DNA from: Alligator mississippiensis
Taxonomy: Eukaryota; Chordata; Crocodylia; Alligatoridae
Direction: 5' to 3'
DNA: 64,000 bases
Assembly: GCF_030867095.1 (NCBI RefSeq)
Contig: NC_081833.1
Span: 70,583,895 to 70,647,894 of the forward strand
The position numbers were made by a program, and so were the translations under genes. Below, piece after piece: positions 56,501-64,000 of the stretch. How positions within the stretch are numbered: position 1 is the first letter of the stretch; each line of letters begins with the position of its first letter. The notes beneath the pieces are model-generated. The model worked only from the letters and a program-made list of their open reading frames with translations. It did not search any database and was not told where the DNA came from.

Positions 56501-59500
56501 GAAGTACTTTTAAGCCACACTTGACAGATGAGCAGTGGAAGCAGGAAGACTTGTTAAAACGCCTTGTCTGGTTGGTGACAAAGCAGAGAAGTGAGCGTAA
56601 GAGTATGTCAAACATATGCCGAACGGAGACACTCCACTATGTCCCAGATGTGAAATAGCTGAGCAACCTTAGTTCAGTACATATATCTACTCAGCTGAGT
56701 CCAAAGTTAGTACTTTAATCACTTTAATGTTCTACTAGGCAGAAAGTTTCAGCCCAAAATTTCACAATTGAGACAAGTAGGCAAGTATTTCATTTTACGT
56801 GGGGAGGACGAAACAAACGAGATGAAAAGATTTCCCCTAGACTGCATTCTGGTCAGTAGCGTTCAGATAGAGAGATTGACTGCATCAGATGGACAAAAAA
56901 TGTTTTTGCATCAAAAAGATAAGAATTTCTGAACACCTCCATATTCCATTGAATTCACCTACTGGAGAGAGTGTCTGGTGTCTCTTAGACTGTACCTTCT
57001 TCTAAAGCAAGCTATCAAAGTTCATCATTTTGGTGCAAAGAAAACCATGTCCATGTGACGCAGACATTTTTTGTTCTCACCACCTGCTACACATTTTCTC
57101 CATATGGCTAGCTTTTTTGGTTCCAGGTCTTTGCACAATGTATTTTCCATGGCACCTGATTTATACCAGCGTTCCACGGGCAGAAATGCTGTAAATGCCT
57201 AGGATTCAAAATGGCAAAATACTAGTTTGGAATATGTTTGTAAAGAATTGGCAGCAACACTGTCTAGCTACAGCTTGTAACTGGGCATATTCTGCATAGG
57301 AGTTACAATGCTCATGGGGGAGAGACAATCTAATGGTTTGAGCAAGGGAGGCCTTAGGTGTCGTTCACCACTATGTTACTTCTTCTGGACTGAAATAATT
57401 ACTTACAGCACTGAAATCACAATTTTCAAAGGCAGAAAGGAATCTCTACAATAGTAAATTAGTGAATACAAATGCGTTTTAGGCTTCAGACTCTAACTCT
57501 GCCATGGATTTGCAATGTCATTTTTTATTATTCCCTTAAACTCACTTTGTCTCAGTTCCATTATATAAACTGAGATATCCATCTAAACACACTGTTTTAA
57601 AATCTTTGGGTGAAGCGTGCTCTATAAGTGCACAGAATACATTACCATCATGAAACCACTGTTTTATCAAGAAAATAGCAACATTAAAATTCAAACTTAT
57701 CATCTGTCATAAATTCCTGGAGGTCTTTTCCTATGCTGGGTACTGTGGGATTCACTGATACTGGAGGTCATAGGAGTGAAATGCTGCAGAAGAATTTTTT
57801 TTTCTTGACCAATTTTGTGCTGCTGATTATCTTCAATTTATGCTTATGGGAAAGCAGATCTAGTTGAGAGTCTGGAAAAAAAAAACCTTTTCCCCTCCAC
57901 CAATTCAGAGCACTGCCAGGTGCATTATGGGTTTCTAAATTTTCCGCTGAAGGATCAAATAACAATGACTGCCAGAGGCAGGATACTGACTTAGATGACA
58001 GATCACTGCTTTGATCCAATATGGCAAATCCTATGTTCCTGACTTGCTATGGCTATCACAGGGGGATACTGCTACATGAACAAACTTTTACTGACAGGAA
58101 AGGAGAGTAAGGTATCCTATTTTAATTATTGGTAAACATAATGTAATAGGTAGTCAGGGTCATCCATTGTCATGTGCTTTCAAAATCATTTCTAAGCCAT
58201 TTTAAACAGTAGGAAGTAAACTAAGAAGAAAGAGAGGTAAAACTTTCATTAAAACTGAAATGATTTATATCAGAACATTAGGCGGTCGCATACTTTACTT
58301 CTTAATACAGCAACTCCTCAATGACTGTTTCCCTTATTTGCATAAGTAATTGACCTCTCATTAACATCTCATTAGAAAAATTGAGGTGATGTGACAAATA
58401 CAAACCCACTGCAACAGTCTTTTTCAGATGAATATGTTAATGAAAACTAAGCTCCATTTAAAATGTAGGTCCAAAAAAAGCCTGATTTGTCTGAAGAGGA
58501 AAATGCCTAATTCAAACCTGTAAATGGAACAGATGGACCACAACTTGCGCATCTGAAATTAGGCATTTAAATTCATACTCAGACACCCAAGTCACCTAAC
58601 TTTCAAATATGGAGTTGCTACAAGTCACAGCAATAAGTGCTCATCGTCCTTGGAAAAAAATCAGCCTGCTTATTTAGATGCCTATATATGGAGTAAAAAG
58701 CTTAACTGTAGTCAGACAGATTTGACAGTAAGAGTATAAAATCTATAAAAGAGCAGTTAAATGTGTAGTTTGCTTTGCAAAGATATTGAGTAGCTACCCA
58801 ACAATTTCCATTGACTTCAGGCTAGATTTCAGTGCCTAATGAAAAACTGAAACATTTTGGCCCTGGTGCTGATTAGCAGCCTACAGATTTAAAAATGAAG
58901 GCATCTGGATGTGAAGCCCTATCTTTTTCTTAGCCACTAATAAGCAATACATGAATGTTAACAAGCCCAAATAACAAATTTCACACATATCAGAGCATTA
59001 ACCTACATAACCTTCTCTGTCTGTCTTCCCAGGGACCAATCAATCATTTTCAACTTAATTTTTCTTCACTGTAGTCTTGGAGTGAGTGAGGCTGATGTTG
59101 AATGTTCAGTCCTGACTGCTGCTGGACAAAATCAGAAAAGTTCAGTTTCAATAAACTCCCCTAAATCAAAGGCCTGTATCAAACATATCAGAGGACAGCT
59201 GAACTTTTCGGGGCCAAGATAGTTTTTCATTAGCAAACAGCATAAGAAAGGGAGAGAAAAAGTTCCTGTTTCACAAACTTCTACTACAGAAATTGATAAA
59301 GTGACCTCTTCCAATGCCAGCTAAAAAGATCCAATAAGAAAAAAGTGGATGAAAGCAATGAATACACCCAAGGATGTACAAAGGGTTTGGCTCAGATGTC
59401 CCAAACTGGCACTCAGGAAAAGTAGCAGTGGTCCAAGCCCTTCTTCAGTTTGGGGAGATTGCTTGTTGTCTGGTTGACCTCATGAAAGAGGAGTTTCTTG

Positions 59501-59823
59501 CACCTTTTCCTATTTCTTTTGTGCTCTTTTGTCATTGATACCTGCAGAATAGAGTACTCTTTCAGAAAGCATAGAAGCAGATGGGAAACTGCATGACTTC
59601 ATCTTGGCACCTCTCCACTTATGTTTTATGCTGACAACTAGACTGAGATGGGGACACAGCAATGATGATGAAGGATTTCTTGTTATGAAGGAAGAGCTGG
59701 ATTTTTCAGCTGTGTAGGCAAATAGAATTACTCTGTTTTCTGCAACATTTGGAGAGAACAGGGTGGATGACAGGAGGAGAGGTAAATAGCCACCAGGTAG
59801 GGTTACTTCATTATAAATCATAC
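53520..59823. other. Gene-free stretch
   Basis: AT-rich sequence with scattered A- and T-runs. I saw no exon of a known family and no clear transposon ends. Conserved noncoding elements cannot be judged from one sequence. Confidence 0.4.
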
Positions 59824-60060
59824 TGGGCATGTCTACACGTTCATTAATGTGCTGTAGTTACTGCACATTAAGTTTAGTACTTGGATAACCAGCATGCTAT
59901 AACTTGCAGTACTGTGCAGTAGCACTAGTGCATGGGTTTTTAGTGACACTTACTTCTCAGTAGCTTAAACTACCGCCCAGTAGCATATTAGCATGATTTT
60001 TGCGCGGCATGCTGCTGGTCAGTATTATAAGAAAGTTAGCATCTTGTGTAGATGTGTCTG
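59824..60060. mobile_element. Miniature transposon of the gggcatgtctacac family
   Basis: The left end has gggcatgtctacacg, and the right end inverted has cagacacatctacacaagat. The interior is rich in attaatgtgc and agtagca repeats. The same family is seen at 63086-63405. Confidence 0.6.
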
Positions 60061-60301
60061 CTGTGGGATAAAACAGTGGGACTATGGGATAAAAAGTGTT
60101 CTTTTTCTTTGGCTCTGAAAGGCTGAGGTTGGTTCCTGGTTTTTTTTTTCCTGATAGTGAAGGTCACCATAAATTTAGGCCTCCAACAGTTGGTTTGAAT
60201 CCAAATTTGAGATTCAATCGTTATAATCACATACTGCTCCAGGCCAAGGAGAATGATTTTTGTTTGTTGTTGTTGCCTTCAAACTGATATTTTAAGTGAT
60301 T

Positions 60302-60445
60302 TTAAGTCTTCTCTAGAGGTCTTCCAGAGAAGACTGGATGGTAACCTGGCTGGAGTTGTCTGACCCAAGATGTCTTTCCTGCTCATGCAGGGGGCCGGAC
60401 CCAATGATCCTTCGGGGTCCCTTCCAGCCCTATGATTCTCTGATA
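60302..60445 (+). mobile_element. CR1 LINE 3' end fragment
   Basis: It reads gaagactggatggtaacc, then ggggccggacccaatgatcc, then ggtcccttccagccctatga, and ends in a gattctct-type tail, the standard CR1 3' end. It lies on the + strand, opposite to the two larger CR1 copies. Confidence 0.85.
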
Positions 60446-60515
60446 ACTTCCTGTTCTTTATAACCAGAGTTTGTCATTTGGTAGATAAAGGGCCAAATTT
60501 AGCTTTGGTATAAAG

Positions 60516-60800
60516 TAGTGATTTTCAGTTAGGATTCTGGGGCACCCTGGGACGTTGCCAGATGTGGGAGAAGGCAAACAGATAAGCTAAGTAAGCTTGT
60601 CCCTGCCTGGACGGACAATTCCCCACCCCTACTGCTCAGCACCTGTGTAAGGAGGTAAGCACTGCAACGTATAAAATAGGTTTTGAAATTGGGTGCCGCT
60701 CAACTCAGAGAAGTTATGGAGGAGTGCCTCAAGTCCAATGAAGGGTGTCTTGAGTCCAGTGAAGGTTGCCTCAAGTCCAAAAAAAGGTTGAACACCACTG
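60516..60800. mobile_element. Charlie-like hAT repeat, 285 bp
   Basis: The left end is tagtgattttcagttagg and the right end inverted is cagtggtgttcaacc. The flanks gtataaag and gcataagg match 6 of 8. Inside, two near-copies of a tgagtccagtgaagg motif lie at 60720-60780. Confidence 0.65.
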
Positions 60801-63085
60801 GCATAAGGAGAGACGATTCTTTTTGTTTCAATGATTATTTCAGCTGCAGTTAGAGGGATTGATTGAATATATCACCTGCTGGATGTAAGGCTCTCCAGAA
60901 ACACACATGAATGTAGGTACACCTTTCTTGTTGTAACCCTGATAGTACTGAATTGTAAATATGAGCAATATGTCTAGCATGAAATCTGAACACAACATCG
61001 GAAAAGTGTCTACGCTCTTGTTATTGAAACATCTGTACAACAGGCAGCATCTCCTCTATGATCCTCTTGACTACCATAGCAACTATGTTTTTGAAACTCC
61101 TGGGCAACAAGCAAATCAATATACAGCACCACGGAGCTTATCAGTGTAATCATTCACCACCCTAGAAGCCCTTTGTATGACTAAGGCTTGGTACTGTATG
61201 CTGCTCATTAGAGTCGTTGCTCTCCACACAGCAGTAATACTCCCATGCTGTATTATAAGAATTACTCACGTGCTGAGATTCTTTCAGATTCAAGAATAAA
61301 TATGGATTTCTGCCCTGGTTGGAACATGTGCATGTTTTCCCTTATGCCCACACCTTTGCTGCCTATATTTTCTTTATATATGGGGCTTGAATTGGTAATA
61401 CTAAAGTTTGAAGTGTAACAAAAGAGTAAAATACACTTACAATAATTTCCCTGATGAGGTTATTTTTTTTTATCAGTTACTGAAAATAAGACTCCTGATC
61501 CATTAGCCAGTGGAAATAACAAAAACATTATGAATTCAGGAATGAGTTTATGCCATGTGTCACATGCACTGATTGAAAATAAGTAATAAATGCACCATAT
61601 AGACATAAAATTAATTATGCCATAAAAATAATTACAAAAGTAGGATATAATTTACCTCCAGGAAATAGGAATAGGCTTTGTGATATGTCTTTTTAGCCTA
61701 TCACTAATGCACTTCTGTAAGACTCGAAGAAAACCATGGTCATTGGTATGGCACAAGAATACGAGAAGAACAGAATATAGAGAAGATAAGATTCAGATTA
61801 GTTGTCAGTCCTTTACTGCCTCGTCAAGCATACTGCATGGCTTCAGGTTGGCTGCTTGCTGTATTAGAAACAGTATAGCCATGTCACTGGCATGTCAGGT
61901 TGGCTAATTAGCAGAAGGGTGTAATAATGCCTATCAGGTTGCCCCGTACCAACTAGCCTGTCCTGGTGTTGCATGGTTGGAGCGACACTGCTTCCAGTGT
62001 AGAAAGCAAGCTGCTTTTTTCATGTTTAAGAATGCTGGTTCGAAGCACAGCAAGTTTATTGTGCAGACTCATCACAGAAGTCTAGTCTATTCAACACAAT
62101 ACACGAATGCAAACTAAATCAAAGTTAGGAATTTCCAAAAGTGTTGACCTGATAATTTCCTTGATGAGGACACCTGATACCATGGTGATAAGTGGTTTCA
62201 TAAAAGCCGTGCTGCACATAAAGTGTAAGGATGAAATAGAAACTTTTTTTTGGCAACTCAGAGACTCCATAGCTGCAGCTATTAATCAACTCAAGCTGGC
62301 AAAGAACAAGCTGCAAACAGCTGGCCTGTTCCAAAGGCTGGTGGAGTCAACGTAAAGACTCCCGTCAGCTTTAATGGGTTTTGTACCAGGCTCTTGGGAA
62401 AGTCAGAGGTATAAGAATCATAGTTACAAGTGCGATTTCCAAAGGTGAGAAATAGTGCCAGTTTCTTGTGTTTCTGGCATAATTTAAAATATGAAAAAAC
62501 TTTCTAAACTACCTGGGAAATGCATCATAATCTCTTATGATTAACAGCACAAAAGAAAATGACTAATTTTTTTTCTTTTGGCGCATGATTTTAGTTGTTC
62601 TTTTTATAATGGGGAGTATCAGCTCCTAAATCCCTCCTTGCCATATGAAAAATGACTCTGTCAACCTGAGACAAAAGTAGGATATTGAAAAGTAGAACAT
62701 TTTGTCTAATAGGGAAGAGCTGACAAAGGCAGAATGAATAATGCTTAATTGGATTAAACTGACTTGACTTAAATTCAAAATAAAATTAAAAATATTGCAC
62801 TAAGATTTACACAATTTCTTTTCCCATTTTGCCTCTTGTCTTTTTGCTGGACTTTGCTTGTGTCATTGATACTGCAGTGTAGCAGTAATATATTATCCTT
62901 ACTGATATAAATTAAAACCCAAAGGCTAAATATTATAAAACATTCCGTTCTATCAGCATAAATTGGAGTTTTTAGTAGTTTGGAGTTCAATTATCAATGT
63001 TTTCAAAATACACACATGGGCATATTTCATTCTCCTTCCACTACTGAAAACTGATAAAAGCCACAGGGTCTTCGTGTCACTGGGC
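60801..63085. other. Gene-free stretch
   Basis: AT-rich sequence with no recognisable coding exon and no clear transposon ends. Confidence 0.4.
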
Positions 63086-63405
63086 ACCTCTACATGGGCA
63101 TTTAAGCACAACTAAATTTTAGGTGGATTAAAAGCTAATGAGCGTTAAGTGATTTTTGGCAAGTGTCTAAGTGTGCAGGGACTTGGCACTAAATTTAGTG
63201 CTAAGCCCTACCATGTGCCCCTAGTAGCTTGGTCTACATGTGCATTAATGTGCTTTAATCACACCTAAATTTGATACCTACATTTGCCCTATTTCTCCAT
63301 TTTTAATGTGCATTAAAGGCGTGCACGTGTAGATACCTGCCCATAATGCACATTAAATTAGACTATTGTGCATGAATGCATCTTGTGTAGATGCACCCAT
63401 TGTTT
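63086..63405. mobile_element. Miniature transposon(s) of the gcacctctacatg family, possibly nested
   Basis: The outer ends are gggcacctctacatggg and, inverted, gggtgcatctacacaagatg. An internal second end, ggtctacatgtgcattaatg at 63232, suggests one copy inside another. The interior repeats attaatgtgc and ctaaattt motifs. Confidence 0.6.
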
Positions 63406-63412
63406 ACATTAG

Positions 63413-63600
63413 GCTACAAATAGACGTTGCGTTTGTCCCAGGATAAACCACTTCATCCCAGGACAAAGTGCAGTTGTTCAGACATTCACGCCCATTGTCC
63501 CAAGATAAATCCTAAAAAGGTTAAGGGGGTAAGAAGTACTAACAGGTTATCTCAGGATATCACAAAGTGCATCTGAATAGTTACCTTGGGATTACATCAT
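63413..63600. repeat. Possible interspersed repeat with tcccaggataa motifs
   Basis: Repeated gtcccaggataaac, atcccaggacaa and gtcccaagataaat units, with a ctcaggata unit further on. It follows the previous element closely. The ends are unclear. Confidence 0.35.
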
Positions 63601-64000
63601 TGAATCGATGACAGTAAAGCAACAATGCATTCAGCCACTCACCTTTTTTATCTCCCCCCATGCAAAGAACTAAAATTAAACAAGTTTTATGTAGGCCACA
63701 TCATCCATCCTTCTATTTCTTTGGCTCCTTGGAATGATTTTCCAGACTTAAAAGTTTGCTAGCCATACATTGTTCAGCTATATATTATGATACCTATATA
63801 AAACAGGTCCATTTATTAGAAATTTTCCTGCAGCTCCTTAATTAAAATAATTTCCTTAAAATATTTTAGATTATCCAGTAGCCACTTAAAAAATTAGCAT
63901 CTTAGTTATTTTTCTTCTTATTCTGCCTTATAAACAAACATGACATTTTATTCTACCAAGTGATTTTTTTCTGAGTTATAGTGCCACGGAAAACACACAT

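Noticed and set aside
1-64000. CRISPR arrays, operons, tRNA or rRNA genes
   Set aside because: No spaced direct-repeat array, cloverleaf or rRNA-like sequence was seen, and the splice sites and repeats are those of a vertebrate nucleus.

Overview
This window is nuclear DNA from a sauropsid vertebrate, most likely a crocodilian, with a turtle as the alternative. It has long introns, an AT-rich background, GT/AG splice sites, CR1 LINEs, many hAT-type miniature DNA transposons and one CpG-island promoter. The species call is an inference from repeat content and non-mammalian gene order; no search was run.

Left half (1-40 kb): a cluster of arylamine N-acetyltransferase (NAT) genes, all on the + strand. 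Three look intact: 6901-7791, 19743-20618 and 33919-34791. Each has a single coding exon whose splice acceptor lies 5 nt before the ATG, and each keeps the Cys68-His107-Asp122 triad. A fourth full-length copy (28125-28958) is a pseudogene with three in-frame stops. A scrap of about 39 bp at 31578-31616, next to a CR1 LINE, looks like a fifth NAT remnant. The first two genes sit in two arms of a tandem segmental duplication: roughly 1-9990 (starting before the window) against roughly 15130-25400. The arms share 5' flank, a 5' noncoding exon with a GTAAG donor, the gene and the 3' flank. Insertions found in only one arm (hAT copies, a solo LTR) have their empty sites in the other arm and so post-date the duplication.

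Right half (42-53 kb): MPHOSPH6, an RNA-exosome cofactor, lies on the - strand. Five coding exons encode about 166 aa, with exon 1 in a CpG island at about 51950-53060.

The stretch from 53 kb to the end shows no gene. It holds a possible retroposed transcript with AATAAA and an A22 tail, a CR1 3' end and several miniature transposons.

The NAT enzymes transfer acetyl from acetyl-CoA to arylamines in the cytosol. The copies differ at the three pocket positions that set substrate choice in human NATs (125, 127, 129), so the array looks like an expanding and diverging xenobiotic-metabolism family. MPHOSPH6 is a neighbour without functional connection. I found no RNA gene, CRISPR array or prokaryote-type system.
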